Positions 16,336-24,606 of a stretch of 29,324 nt of DNA are shown here, piece after piece. The notes under the pieces were generated by a model that was not told where the DNA came from, made no database searches, and saw only the letters and a program-made list of their open reading frames with translations. Source of the stretch: Methylobacterium sp. SyP6R. Lineage in GTDB: Bacteria; Pseudomonadota; Alphaproteobacteria; Rhizobiales; Beijerinckiaceae. Every line of letters begins with the position of its first letter. The first letter of the stretch is position 1. The stretch is from contig NZ_JAAQRC020000005.1 of NCBI RefSeq assembly GCF_019216885.1, positions 1-29,324 on the forward strand. Direction: 5' to 3'. Position numbers and translations under genes: made by a program.

Positions 16336-16598
16336 TCGTGGCGGCGATCGCCTGGCATCTGCGGGTCGGCAGTGCCTGGCGCGCCCTGCCGGCGGGGTTT
16401 CCGCCCTGGCGCACGGTCTATGGCTGTTCGGGCGCTGGATCGAGAAGGGCGTGTTCGAGATCCTGATGCGCGCCCTGGCCCGCCGCCAGCGGCGTCGCTG
16501 CGGTCGTCGCACGCAGCCCCGCCTGGCGATCATCGACACCCAGAGCGTCAAGTGTATCGGGGTGCGCGGGCCGCGTGGCTACGACGGGGCTAAGAGCG
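16335..16598 (+). pseudogene. IS5-family transposase, N-terminal/middle fragment
   Basis: The frame reads VAAIAWHLRVGSAWRALPAGFPPWRTVYG, then after a frameshift RWIEKGVFEILMRALARRQRRR and LAIIDTQSVKCIGVRGPRGYDGAK. It carries the DTQSV...GYD.AK motif with the first catalytic Asp of the IS5 DDE domain. It breaks off where the next IS begins (about 16598). Its likely C-terminal remainder is the fragment at 17382-17588, so a later IS probably inserted into this one, with loss of the middle. Confidence 0.7.
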
Positions 16599-16642
16599 CC
16601 TAACAGAACGGCACGATTGGGTCGGTTGGGCGTTGGGGTGGT

Positions 16643-17381
16643 ATGGCTCGCCCGCTTCTCCCTGACGATCTCTGGGCTGCGATCGCCCCGCTTCTGCCGC
16701 CCCACCCGCCTCGCCCGAAGGGCGGGCGCCCCCGGGTGGACGATCGGGCTGCCCTGACCGGCATTCTGTTCGTGCTGCGCTCGGGCATCCCCTGGGAGAT
16801 GCTGCCGGCTGAGATGAAATGCGGCTGCGGCATGAGCTGTTGGCGCCGGCTGCGCGACTGGCAGGCCGCCGGCGTGTGGCGGCGCCTGCATCAGGTCCTG
16901 CTCGAGCGCCTACAGGCGGCGGGTGAGATCGACTGGAGCCGGGCGAGCGTCGACAGCGCGAGCGTGCCGGCGAAAAAAGGGGGTCTGCCACCGGCCCGAA
17001 CCCGACGGACCGGGGCAAGGCGGGCACCAAGCGCCACCTCGTCACCGACGCGCGCGGCACGCCGCTCGGCCTCGTTCTGACCGGTGCCAACTGCCACGAC
17101 AGCCCACTGATGGCCCCGACGGTGGACGCCATCCCGCCCCTGCGCAACGGACGGCGTGGACGCCCCCGCCAGCGCCCCGACAAGCTGCACGCCGACAAGG
17201 CCTATGATGCTAGAGCGCGGCGTCGGGAGTGCCGGGCACGCGGGATCAGACCGCGGATTGCCCGGCGCGGTATCGAGAGAAGTGACAGGCTCGGGCGGCA
17301 TCGCTGGGTGGTCGAGCGCAGCCACGCCTGGTTCAACCGTGCCCGCCGCTTGCCCGTCCGCTATGAGCGGCGCGCCGACAC
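16643..17381 (+). pseudogene. IS427-group IS5 transposase, two frames joined at A6G5, C-terminus lost
   Basis: The first frame from ATG 16643 reads MARPLLPDDLWAAIAPLLPP...RSGIPWEMLPAE... to ASVDSASVPAKK. At 16973-16983 there are six A and five G. A -1 slip there continues as ATGPNPTDRGKAGTKRHLVTD...LVLTGANCHDS...PDKLHADKAYDA...HRWVVERSHAWFNRARRLPVRYERRAD, a normal IS427-type transposase. A-run slippage is the known way many IS427-group elements join their two frames, so the shift may be programmed. The element is nevertheless dead: its C-terminus and right inverted repeat are lost where another IS5 fragment starts at about 17382. The left end is probably near 16594. Confidence 0.75.
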
Positions 17382-17588
17382 ATGCGCTGCGAGGCGGTGC
17401 AGAAGAAGCCGGATCAGACAGGCTTCGTCGTGCTCAAGCGGCGCTGGGTGGTCGAGCGGACCTTGGGCTGACTCAGCCACTGGGCCGGATTACTGCGCGA
17501 ACGAGCCGGGCGCCTCGACATCGCCACCGGCCGCCTCATCTTCGTTGCCTGCCTGATGGCTCTGACCGCACTCGACAATCCAGCATAA
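17382..17588 (+). pseudogene. IS5-family transposase, C-terminal fragment
   Basis: The frame reads GFVVLKRRWVVERTLG, then stop (TGA where Trp is expected), then LSHWAGLLRERAGRLDIATGRLIFVACLMALTALDNPA and a natural stop at 17586. This is the last part of the DDE domain, with the catalytic Glu in WVVERT. It matches in type the N-terminal fragment at 16335-16598, so the two are likely halves of one element interrupted by the IS427-group copy. Confidence 0.7.
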
Positions 17589-18374
17589 GATCAAGCCATC
17601 AAACAGGCTCTGAGATGGGCGTCCCCTGCGGGCCGCGCCCTACTCGCCGCCTGCAGCGGCTCCCCGAACCCACTGCGCGGTTTCGGCCCTTCGGGTGACG
17701 GTCGACTGACGCGACACAAGGCGGCCTGCGGCCAAGTTTGCTGGTGGGGGCCCAGCCGCCCGAACCGGCCCCAAGGCCGCAAGGGCCTTGGCCCCGGCCC
17801 GGTCGCCTGGCGCTGGGCTGCCCCGTCGGCTTCGACACCCTTGAGGGCGTCTACGCCGTTTCTCCAGAACCTGCTCGTCCTCGCATAAGGGGGGCGTATG
17901 GAACCGGGAACGTCGGATCGGGCTCGAAGGGCTGTGACTGATCCTTAGCGGCGGCTATCATTCATCGAGCGCACTGGCCACGGCCATTAGGGCAGGCCTT
18001 AATGGAACGCCCGATCACACATCATTACCGCGCTGTCCGCTCCGGTGTCGTACGCTGGGTGAGTCGTTGCGACAGGCCCTGATCCACCGCATGGCCGATC
18101 CTTCGGACCTCAACGCACTGCGGGAGGTCATGCGCGCAACGGCGTCATAGCCCCGAGCTGGACAGTCCTTGCAGCCCGGACCAGTAGCGAGATTGCAGAC
18201 AAGCTAGTCGACAAGCTTGAGCATTCAAAGTGAATTGACATTATGTCGCACTGAAGATTGCAGTACTGATGATTGAACGCTGTGACCTGTGCGCCAGGTC
18301 CAAGTGGGCAAGGCTGCATCTGCCTGTTCGTAGATAAGGCCCCATCAAGCCAACGTCCCCACGAGGCTGATCCG
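17589..18374. other. Gene-free GC-rich stretch with a repeated block
   Basis: No supportable gene. A 28-base block at 17613-17640 (AGATGGGCG...GGGCCGCGCCC) recurs at 21312-21339 in the same orientation with two differences. There is a hairpin CCAAGGCC/GGCCTTGG at 17771-17791. TTAGGGCAGGCC near 17988 is found inverted near 20735. It is probably residue of dead mobile DNA. The last 100 bases hold the promoter of the next small gene. Confidence 0.4.
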
Positions 18375-18617
18375 ATGAGCGACCAAAATATCGAGTTTAA
18401 AGTAAGCACGGACTACAAAGATGTATCAGTGTCAATAATAAGAACAAAAGCCGATGAAACTGAAGACGAGAAAGTAATATATTTAGAAAAGAAGGAGGAT
18501 TTTACACTAAAATGGACTTTCAAGTATAAGACAGCTGTCAGCATTATGAAGTATGGCTCGGCTTCGATTGCCGGCGCGCTCGGCGCTTATGGCTTGAAGC
18601 TTGCGAGCTTAATTTAA
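18375..18617 (+). CDS. Small hypothetical protein with C-terminal membrane segment
   Basis: An 80-residue protein from ATG 18375; GAGG lies eight bases upstream, and the frame before it looks non-coding. The N-terminal 50 residues are polar and strand-rich (IEFKVSTDYKDVSVSIIRTK...KVIYLEKKEDFTLKWTFKYK). The C-terminus from about residue 53 (VSIMKYGSASIAGALGAYGLKLASLI) is a single hydrophobic helix. It is therefore probably anchored in the inner membrane by its tail. The coding part is AT-rich against GC-rich surroundings, and a strong GC hairpin follows the stop. The family is not recognised. Confidence 0.55.
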   Translation: MSDQNIEFKVSTDYKDVSVSIIRTKADETEDEKVIYLEKKEDFTLKWTFKYKTAVSIMKYGSASIAGALGAYGLKLASLI

Positions 18618-18623
18618 TGAATT

Positions 18624-18645
18624 CGCCCCGCCGACTGGCGGGGCG
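18624..18645. terminator. GC-rich hairpin after the small membrane protein
   Basis: CGCCCCGCC (18624-18632) pairs perfectly with GGCGGGGCG (18637-18645) around GACT, seven bases after the stop codon. The stem is very stable. The downstream U-tract is weak (ATAATCGG), so termination strength is uncertain. Confidence 0.6.
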
Positions 18646-18749
18646 ATAATCGGACTAAGTGGGGAGTTGGTTTTCTGATAAGAAGCAGGAGGGTGTTGTG
18701 GTTATGAATGAGAAGAAGCCATCGTATAGAGTAGATAGAGGAGACTGGC

Positions 18750-20105
18750 ATGGCCGCGCTTGACCGGATCCTCAACGACCTCGACCTCGACCACTCGTTG
18801 GGGTGGCTGTTCGCCTCCCTGCGCATCCCGTCGATCTCGACCGATCCGGCCTACGCGGCCGAGTGTCAGAAGGCGGCGGAGTGGCTGAAGGGCGATCTCG
18901 CCGCCATGGGCTTCGAGGCCAGCTTGCGCGAGACCGGAGGGCACCCGGTGGTGCTCGCGCATTACGCCAAGCCCGGCACCCCGCACGTGCTGCCCTACGG
19001 CCACTACGACTTACAGACGGTCGATTCCCTTGACCAATGGGAGACGCCGCTCTTCGAGCCGCGCATGGCGGCCTTGCCCTACGGCCGGAATGTCATCAGC
19101 GCGCGCGGCACCTGCGACGACAAGGGCCAGTGGGTGACCCTCGTCGAGGCCTACCGTGCCTTCAAGGTGATCGACGGCGAGTTTCTCGTCGGCATCACCA
19201 ACATGCTTGAGAGCACCGAGGAAGATGGCTCGAAGCTCCTGCCCAAATGGTTCGCGGCGAACCGCGAGGAGCTGAAGGCCGACTTTGCGCTCATATGCGA
19301 CATCGGGAGCTGGGAAATGACTGATCTAGTTGCTACTCCGTCCCTATATAGTGACTGGGATGGATGCTCTGGCCTAGTAGCTACAATCATTATCAACCCA
19401 GCTGAGGTAAAAGAAAATATTAAAAGCAATTTTATTAAATGCGCAATATTCATTATTGGCGGTATGAATGCAGAATGCAAAGTATGTTATTTTAATAAAG
19501 ATGCAATTCTTGGTGTATTGGTGTCAAAAGTTTATCGAGCATTTACGAGAAGCAGGTCCTGCAATCATCCATCAACGCGAACGCGTCATAATGTAATGAT
19601 AAATGAACAGGCAGAGGCATTCGATATCATGACCAAAAGCTTAAAGATAAACGAGTCAGCCAAAGAAAAGTCTGACACGACCGAAAAGAAATCTGGCGCG
19701 GATAGATCAACAAGAATGCAGATATTCCTGTCTAAGAAATCTCTAGATAGCTTAGACGATCTTAAGGATAAAACCGAGTCTGCATCCTATGGAGAGACTG
19801 TCCGTCGAGCAGTTCAGTTCTACAAGAAAGTGCATGATTTGCACATAGATGCGCATTCGATAGAAGATGAAAATGCCACTAGTTCTAAGCAGTCATTTAG
19901 AATACAAATTGTTGTATCTGAAAAAACACTCGAAAGGATCGAAGAAATGCGTGAAGCAAGTCAATATAAGCGTAGTTATTCGGAGATAGTAAGGGCAGCG
20001 CTAAGGTGGTATACACGAGTTTCTAATTCAAAATTTTCTGGAAACAAAGAAATAGTCGAAATCGAGGGAAAAAAGATAAATCTAAATGATTTGATGCCGG
20101 CATGA
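18750..20105 (+). CDS. Chimeric ORF: M20 peptidase N-terminal half fused to tandem ribbon-helix-helix protein
   Basis: This is one open frame of 451 residues. Residues 1-186 are the GC-rich N-terminal half of an M20-family dipeptidase. Metal-binding motifs are visible at PYGHYDLQ (H85, D87), ARGTCDDKGQ (D123/D124) and LESTEEDGS (E157/E158). At about base 19310 the DNA turns AT-rich and homology stops, so the dimerisation domain and last metal ligand are missing and the peptidase should be inactive. The final 169 residues could be a separate gene from ATG 19596 (MINEQAEAFDIM). They contain two consecutive RHH-like units, STRMQIFLSKKSLDSLDDL...GETVRRAVQFYKKV and SFRIQIVVSEKTLERIEEM...SEIVRAALRWYTRV, a layout that could bind DNA as a pseudodimer. 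The M20 start at 18750 has GGAG upstream. A recombination scar is the simplest explanation. Confidence 0.6.
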   Translation: MAALDRILNDLDLDHSLGWLFASLRIPSISTDPAYAAECQKAAEWLKGDLAAMGFEASLRETGGHPVVLAHYAKPGTPHVLPYGHYDLQTVDSLDQWETPLFEPRMAALPYGRNVISARGTCDDKGQWVTLVEAYRAFKVIDGEFLVGITNMLESTEEDGSKLLPKWFAANREELKADFALICDIGSWEMTDLVATPSLYSDWDGCSGLVATIIINPAEVKENIKSNFIKCAIFIIGGMNAECKVCYFNKDAILGVLVSKVYRAFTRSRSCNHPSTRTRHNVMINEQAEAFDIMTKSLKINESAKEKSDTTEKKSGADRSTRMQIFLSKKSLDSLDDLKDKTESASYGETVRRAVQFYKKVHDLHIDAHSIEDENATSSKQSFRIQIVVSEKTLERIEEMREASQYKRSYSEIVRAALRWYTRVSNSKFSGNKEIVEIEGKKINLNDLMPA

Positions 20106-20115
20106 TGTAGCATAT

Positions 20116-20153
20116 TATCGAGTGGGGTAAGTCACCGCTTACTTCACTCGATA
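20116..20153. terminator. Hairpin between convergent genes
   Basis: TATCGAGTGGGGTAAG (20116-20131) pairs with CTTACTTCACTCGATA (20138-20153) around a six-base loop. Of 16 pairs, two are G-U on the plus strand. It lies 10 bases past the RHH ORF stop and 50 bases before the end of the minus-strand gene at 20203, so it probably terminates one or both transcripts, although no long U-run follows. Confidence 0.6.
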
Positions 20154-20202
20154 TCACATCTAGTTTATAAAATGATAATAAAAATTTTAGAAGATATTTA
20201 GT

Positions 20203-20562
20203 TCAGTCGAGTTGCTTTTTGATACGGTTTACTCCACCAGCCTTCTCCCAGGTCCGAAAACGGTAATCGGCTGCGCCGAAGCTAATGTGCATAGCTGAGG
20301 CAACTGCATAGCGGGTCTTTCCGGCATCGTAGAGCCGATAGCAGACCTCGACGCCTCGTTCGGTCAGCTTGTCTCCGCCTTCGACCTTGTTAGCCGGATC
20401 GGCCGGGTCGAACTCCAGATCGGTATCTGCATCCGGTAGAAGGAGGTTCTTCAAGTTCCCGAGTGCCACCATCGTGCGTTCCAGGCTGGTGTTGATCGCG
20501 TCGATGGCCGCGATGATCGCCACCTGCTTATCGGCGGGGAGAACATTGGTAGGGTGAGACAC
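20203..20562 (-). CDS. Small HTH-like hypothetical protein
   Basis: A 119-residue protein with a GTG start at 20562, supported by AAGGAC six bases upstream. Residues 1-50 are helical (QVAIIAAIDAINTSLERTMVALGNLKNLLLP). An acidic linker (DADTDLEFDPADPANK) follows. The C-terminal half (LTERGVEVCYRLYDAGKTRYAVASAMHISFGAADYRFRTWEKAGG) resembles a helix-turn-helix of the kind found in small phage or plasmid regulators. The upstream DNA holds the palindrome ACTAATTAGT (20576-20585) and AT-rich repeats, possible operator and promoter. It is convergent with the RHH ORF. Function unknown; DNA binding is inferred from the C-terminal pattern only. Confidence 0.65.
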   Translation of the reverse strand: MSHPTNVLPADKQVAIIAAIDAINTSLERTMVALGNLKNLLLPDADTDLEFDPADPANKVEGGDKLTERGVEVCYRLYDAGKTRYAVASAMHISFGAADYRFRTWEKAGGVNRIKKQLD

Positions 20563-20611
20563 GTTTTTGTCCTTAACTAATTAGTCATACACGTATATGT
20601 AGGCACTTAAG

Positions 20612-21541
20612 GATATATATGTCAAGCTGTTTCTATAACCACTTACAAAGAATGATGCTCGCTGGCATGTCAGGGGGTGGGAGGGCTGCTCTCTCCGAGA
20701 TCGCCACCCCGAAACTCCTGAGTTCCAGTAGGGCCTGCCCTAACGGGCCGGTCCAAGGCGAAGCGCCCCGGTTTCAAGTGGGTACCAGCCTCACACTTCG
20801 AACGGCTTTTGGTTAGCCTCTGAGATCCATCCGGACCGATCAGAAGCCTACACACGCCGAGAGGACCCCATACGCCATCCGCCGCAAGCCCCATGGGGCG
20901 CGCGGATCAAGCGGCCTGTGTCGACCGTGGCGATCTGCAGCTTGACGTGCCGGATGGCATGGTGTTGCCGCCGGTTGGGTTTCGGAACTGCTGTCAGCAG
21001 CTCGTAGGGGACGCCTTCAGCCATAGGGCCCTTCCGCCTGCAGGCAGGCGAGCAACTGCTGAGCCTGCTCCTAAGCTGTGGCATCCCGCTTCTGCTCGTC
21101 AAAGCCGTGCGCGAACATCGGCAGCAGCCGGCTCGTCGCCCGCTCTATCGTCGAGCCTTACCACAAGATCAGTACCTCCCAGTCGGTCAGGTCCTTCACG
21201 AAGTACCAGAGCGTCGGCCGGTCGGTCCATCTAGCTGCGACTGCCGTTGGCGCTGAAGAGACTGGCCCTACCGAAGAAGCTGCGTCGTCGGGTTCGTATA
21301 CCTTCGAGTCCAGATGGGCGCCCCCTACGGGCCGCGCCCCGCGACCTCGGTCGCAGGCCAACCAGACCATCAGTGTCGCTGTCGGACAAATCTGGTAGGC
21401 TCAAATCCATAGGCGACCTGTTCGAAGAAATGTATGAGGCTATCTGCGATAGCAACGATCACTGGCTTCAACCGCGGGCACTAGCCAAGCGTTTCAAAAT
21501 ATGAGATGTAAACCCAAAGTGCCCTAACGCTGGAGAGTAAA
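20612..21541. other. Long gene-free region
   Basis: About 930 bases without a supportable gene. It contains the second copy of the 28-base block (21312-21339) and a sequence near 20735 that is the inverse of one near 17988. A short frame ending LKSIGDLFEEMYEAIC...ALAKRFKI at 21504 looks partly protein-like and may be the tail of a lost gene. The last bases hold the promoter and the GGAG ribosome site (21532) of the ATPase gene. Confidence 0.35.
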
Positions 21542-22771
21542 TTGCCACAGATTGAGGGGATTAGAGTCCAAAATTATAGAGCATTGAAAGATATTACTTT
21601 AGGAAAAATATATAGCTCAGATCGTATTCCCCTTACGCCTTTTACTGTTGTAATCGGAAAGAATGGTGCTGGAAAGAGCACATTATTTGACGCATTCGGC
21701 TTTGTAGCTGATTGCCTGTCGACAGATGTTGAGAGTGCATGCGATGTAAAGCAGCGCGGAGGTTTTGAGCGGCTTGTATCAGCCGGAACGGAAGGTCCTA
21801 TTCGGTTTGAAATTTATTATCGTGAAGCACCAAACGAAAGGCCGATCACTTATGAACTTGCTATTGGGATTGACGCTTCTGGGCGCCCCTACGTGCAATC
21901 AGAAGTTCTACGTCAGCGTCGGAGCAATCAAACCCGTGGACGCCCCTACCCATTTCTAAGACTAGATAACGGAAGAGGAGCTGTATGGGCAGGAGAGCAA
22001 GCCGTTGAAATAGAAGGTGGAGAAGATACAACTAAAGAGCTTGTAGAACTTACGGACTTGAGACAGCTTGGAATTGCAACCTTAGGAACATTAAAGGAGC
22101 ATCCAAGAATTACTAGATTTCGTAATTTCCTAAAAGGATGGTATTTATCGTACTTTCATCCAGACGCAGCTCGTGCTCTCCCAAGCGCAGGTCCTCAGAA
22201 ACATTTAAATATTCATGGTGACAATATAGGAAATGTTGTCCAATTTATGGAACGTGAGCACAAGAATAGATTTAAAAGTATTTTATCGAAAATATCTGAA
22301 AAAATACCGGGTATTGATAGCATAGACACTCATGTTACTGAAGATAAGCGTGTACTACTTCGTTTTGGGAGTGGTTCTTTTAAGGATCCGTTTTTCTCTC
22401 AACAAATGTCGGATGGAACATTGAAGGTTTTTGCATATTTATTACTTCTTGAGGATCCAGAGCCACCACCTTTTATTTGCATAGAGGAACCAGAAAATGG
22501 ATTATATCATAAATTGCTTGAAGTTCTTGCAAATGAATTTCGTTCACATGCGGGCGGGAAAAAGAACGATCCCCAAATATTTGTCACAACTCACCAGCCC
22601 TACTTTGTGGACGCACTTTCTCCTGACGAAGTATGGCTGTTGGAGAAAGGTCAAGACGGATTTTCTACGGTAAAAAGGGTTTCAGATCTAGATATAGTAA
22701 GAAATTTAGTTGAAGAAGGGTTGCCTCTTGGAGGGCTTTGGTACAGTGATTATTTAGATACGAGGCCGTAA
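21542..22771 (+). CDS. AAA15/21-type (OLD/RecF-like) ATPase of a two-gene defence-type pair
   Basis: A 409-residue ABC-like ATPase with a TTG start at 21542 behind GGAG. It shows IRVQNYRALKDITL (the usual start of this class), Walker A GKNGAGKST at 39-47, an SDGT signature (289-293), Walker B ICIEEPENGLY (312-322), and a switch His in TTHQPYFVDAL (349-359). The middle third (about 90-270) is the variable domain. ATPases of this class act as sensor or scaffold in antiphage systems such as PARIS, AbiL and Gabija-like pairs, where the partner is a nuclease. The stop codon overlaps the next start by one base (TAATG), so the two are translationally coupled. It is AT-rich compared with the backbone, consistent with acquisition. 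Which named system it belongs to cannot be settled by eye. Confidence 0.85.
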   Translation: MPQIEGIRVQNYRALKDITLGKIYSSDRIPLTPFTVVIGKNGAGKSTLFDAFGFVADCLSTDVESACDVKQRGGFERLVSAGTEGPIRFEIYYREAPNERPITYELAIGIDASGRPYVQSEVLRQRRSNQTRGRPYPFLRLDNGRGAVWAGEQAVEIEGGEDTTKELVELTDLRQLGIATLGTLKEHPRITRFRNFLKGWYLSYFHPDAARALPSAGPQKHLNIHGDNIGNVVQFMEREHKNRFKSILSKISEKIPGIDSIDTHVTEDKRVLLRFGSGSFKDPFFSQQMSDGTLKVFAYLLLLEDPEPPPFICIEEPENGLYHKLLEVLANEFRSHAGGKKNDPQIFVTTHQPYFVDALSPDEVWLLEKGQDGFSTVKRVSDLDIVRNLVEEGLPLGGLWYSDYLDTRP

Positions 22772-23478
22772 TGCATATCGATATATTAGTTGAAGATAGC
22801 TCAGGGCATCGCTTGCTTGATATAATTGTGCCTCAGATTATCGGAGAATTTGGAGAGCCACATACATGGAAGATAATATCTTATAAAGGGATCGGGCGCA
22901 TACCGAAAGGTCTTCGTCCTAATGCTGATGCTTCAAAGCGTATCTTGTTGGATCGTCTTCCTGATCTATTGCGTGGATATGGAAGAACGCCCGGTATAGA
23001 TGGTCTTGTTGTGGTTGTTGATAGCGATCGAGTAAGCTGCGTCGATCTATTGAACGAACTCAAGGCTGTTGCCGCTGCCTGTAATCCGTCGCCAAACGTT
23101 ATTTTTAGGATAGCAGTTGAGGAAATTGAAGCATGGTATCTTGGCGATAGAGCCGCGGTAATGAGTGCTTACCCACGTGCAAAGCAAGATGTTCTGAATA
23201 GATATGAGCAAGATAGTATATGTGGAACATGGGAGCTACTCGCTGACGCTGTGCATAAAGGTGGATCGGCTGCCTTGAAGCGCCAAGGGTATGTTGCTGC
23301 GGGTGCCGCTAAGCATGAGTGGGCGGATCAAATAGGCAGCCGGATGAACATGGCTAACAACGCTTCGCATAGTTTTTCCAAATTTAGGGATGGACTAATC
23401 CGGTTAGTCGTGACATCGCCCCTGCCGGTCGATCCAGATACTTCTGGCGCGGATAACACGCTGCCGGGAGGAGCATGA
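22771..23478 (+). CDS. DUF4276/TOPRIM-like partner of the AAA ATPase
   Basis: A 235-residue protein starting inside the ATPase stop codon. It has a TOPRIM-like core: a first strand IDILVEDSSG with E8, then GLVVVVDSDR with D84/D86, then FRIAVEEIEAWYLGD (113-126), the motif typical of DUF4276 proteins. By analogy with AbiL- and PARIS-type systems the TOPRIM part would be a metal-dependent nuclease released or activated by the ATPase on phage infection; this is inference. The C-terminal 50 residues (GSRMNMANNASHSFSKFRDGLIRLV) close the domain. The 3' end is slightly more GC-rich and runs directly into a broken resolvase gene on the other strand. Confidence 0.8.
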   Translation: MHIDILVEDSSGHRLLDIIVPQIIGEFGEPHTWKIISYKGIGRIPKGLRPNADASKRILLDRLPDLLRGYGRTPGIDGLVVVVDSDRVSCVDLLNELKAVAAACNPSPNVIFRIAVEEIEAWYLGDRAAVMSAYPRAKQDVLNRYEQDSICGTWELLADAVHKGGSAALKRQGYVAAGAAKHEWADQIGSRMNMANNASHSFSKFRDGLIRLVVTSPLPVDPDTSGADNTLPGGA

Positions 23479-23497
23479 AGTCGAGATTGGTGATTCA

Positions 23498-23815
23498 AAG
23501 GTTAACACAGAGAGGACAGCAGGCTCGCCGTACAGTGTCCCCGTATCCCTCGCTTCGGTGAGTGAGCGGAACACGACACCGCGCTTTCACGTGTCGCCCA
23601 TAACGTCCAGGACGTGCGGGAGGCTGCGGCCAAGCCGATCGAGCTTCCACATCGCGAGGATGTCGCCCGTCTTGAGCAGGTGAGACAGGCCTTCAGCCCG
23701 GGCCGGTCGTCGCGAGATCCAGGGGGCTCTGGTAGAGGCGCCGCTCGTTGACGCTGGAGGTCGCCAGGGCGTTGCACTGCGGATTGACCGCTTGACGCTC
23801 ATCGGCCGTCGACAG
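23498..23815 (-). pseudogene. Broken serine resolvase
   Basis: Read on the minus strand, three frames each carry part of a TnpR-like resolvase: LSTADERQAVNPQCNALATSSVNERRLY (about 23815-23735), then RDDRPGLKACL, then LLKTGDILAMWKLDRLGRSLPHVLDVMGD (about 23690-23600), then after a stop KRGVVFRSLTEARDTGT. At least two frameshifts and one stop separate them, and the N-terminal catalytic Ser region and C-terminal HTH are missing. It differs in sequence from the intact resolvase 90 bases away, so it is not a simple duplicate. Confidence 0.75.
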
Positions 23816-23906
23816 TCATATGTGCGAAAAACCTTTCAACCTATGTTTTCATACATAATATCAATCCGACAGTGTTTGTTGCGCAATGGCGGGATCTTGA
23901 GGGCGG

Positions 23907-24491
23907 TCAGGACGGCACGGCCGCATCCCTAATACGTAGGATGGTCTGCCGGCTGGTCTTGAAGGTCCGCGCCAGGGCCGACACGCTCGCACCTTCCCCG
24001 AGCTGGCGCGCGACCTCCGCGCGCTGCTCGCCGGTGAGACTGGCCGGCCGGCCGAGCCGTCGGCCTTCCGCCCGCGCCCGGCTCAGCCCGGCCTGGGTCC
24101 GCTCGATCAGGAGATCGCGCTCAAATTCCGCGACCGCGTTGATCACGGCCATCGTCAGCTTGCCCGTCGAACTCGTCAGGTCGACCCCACCCAGCGCCAG
24201 GCAGTGGACCCGCACGCCGAGTTCCTCGAGCCTGGCGACGGTCGCGCCCACGTCCATGGCGTTGCGACCGAGCCGGTCGAGCTTGGTGACCACCAGAACG
24301 TCACCCGCCTCGAGCCTGTCGAGCAGGCGGGCGAACCCGCGGCGCTGCCCGACTGCGGTGGATCCCGACACGGTCTCGGTCACGAGGCGGCGTGGCTCGA
24401 TGGTGAACCCGGCGGCCTGGATCTCGGTGAGCTGGTTGTCGGTGGTCTGGCCGGGGGTCGAGACGCGGAGGTAGGCGAAGGTGCGCGGCAT
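23907..24491 (-). CDS. Serine resolvase/invertase
   Basis: An intact 194-residue small serine recombinase. The N-terminus [20 protein letters not shown] carries Tyr7, Arg9 and the nucleophile Ser11. [15 protein letters not shown] supplies the conserved Arg pair. [28 protein letters not shown] is the dimer/long-helix region. The C-terminus ([14 protein letters not shown]...[21 protein letters not shown]) is the DNA-binding HTH. It would resolve or invert DNA at res sites. The repeats just upstream of its start (24503-24606) are the likely substrate and also its promoter region. It is GC-rich, unlike the AT-rich genes on both sides. It may belong to a plasmid multimer-resolution system or a Tn3-like remnant; no transposase is present. 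Confidence 0.9.
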   Translation of the reverse strand: MPRTFAYLRVSTPGQTTDNQLTEIQAAGFTIEPRRLVTETVSGSTAVGQRRGFARLLDRLEAGDVLVVTKLDRLGRNAMDVGATVARLEELGVRVHCLALGGVDLTSSTGKLTMAVINAVAEFERDLLIERTQAGLSRARAEGRRLGRPASLTGEQRAEVARQLGEGASVSALARTFKTSRQTILRIRDAAVPS

Positions 24492-24502
24492 GAAGTAGAT
24501 CT

Positions 24503-24606
24503 GTCCGAAAACCCTGGCCGGAACTGGACACCTGTCCGGAACGCACGGAAGCTAGGTTTTGAACAGGCCTGGCCGTCCTGTCCAGAACCGGTCGGTTCCG
24601 GACACC
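24503..24606. other. Probable res site upstream of the resolvase
   Basis: It contains repeated TGTCC motifs in both orientations: TGTCCG (24502), CCGGAACTGGACA (24518-24530), TGTCCGGAAC (24533-24542), TGTCCAGAACCGG (24579-24591) and GTTCCGGACA (24595-24604). The third and last are perfect 10-base inverses. Several inverted subsites within about 100 bases directly before the recombinase gene is the usual layout of a res site, where the enzyme also represses itself. Confidence 0.6.

Noticed and set aside
21280..21335. tRNA-like 3' end (GGTTCG.../TTCGAGTCC) in the gene-free region
   Set aside because: The T-arm cannot be paired and no anticodon or acceptor stem fits.
21247..21504. 85-residue frame before the AAA ATPase
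   Set aside because: Only the last 40 residues look protein-like. The upstream part is the translated 28-base GC-rich repeat block, so it is at best a gene tail.
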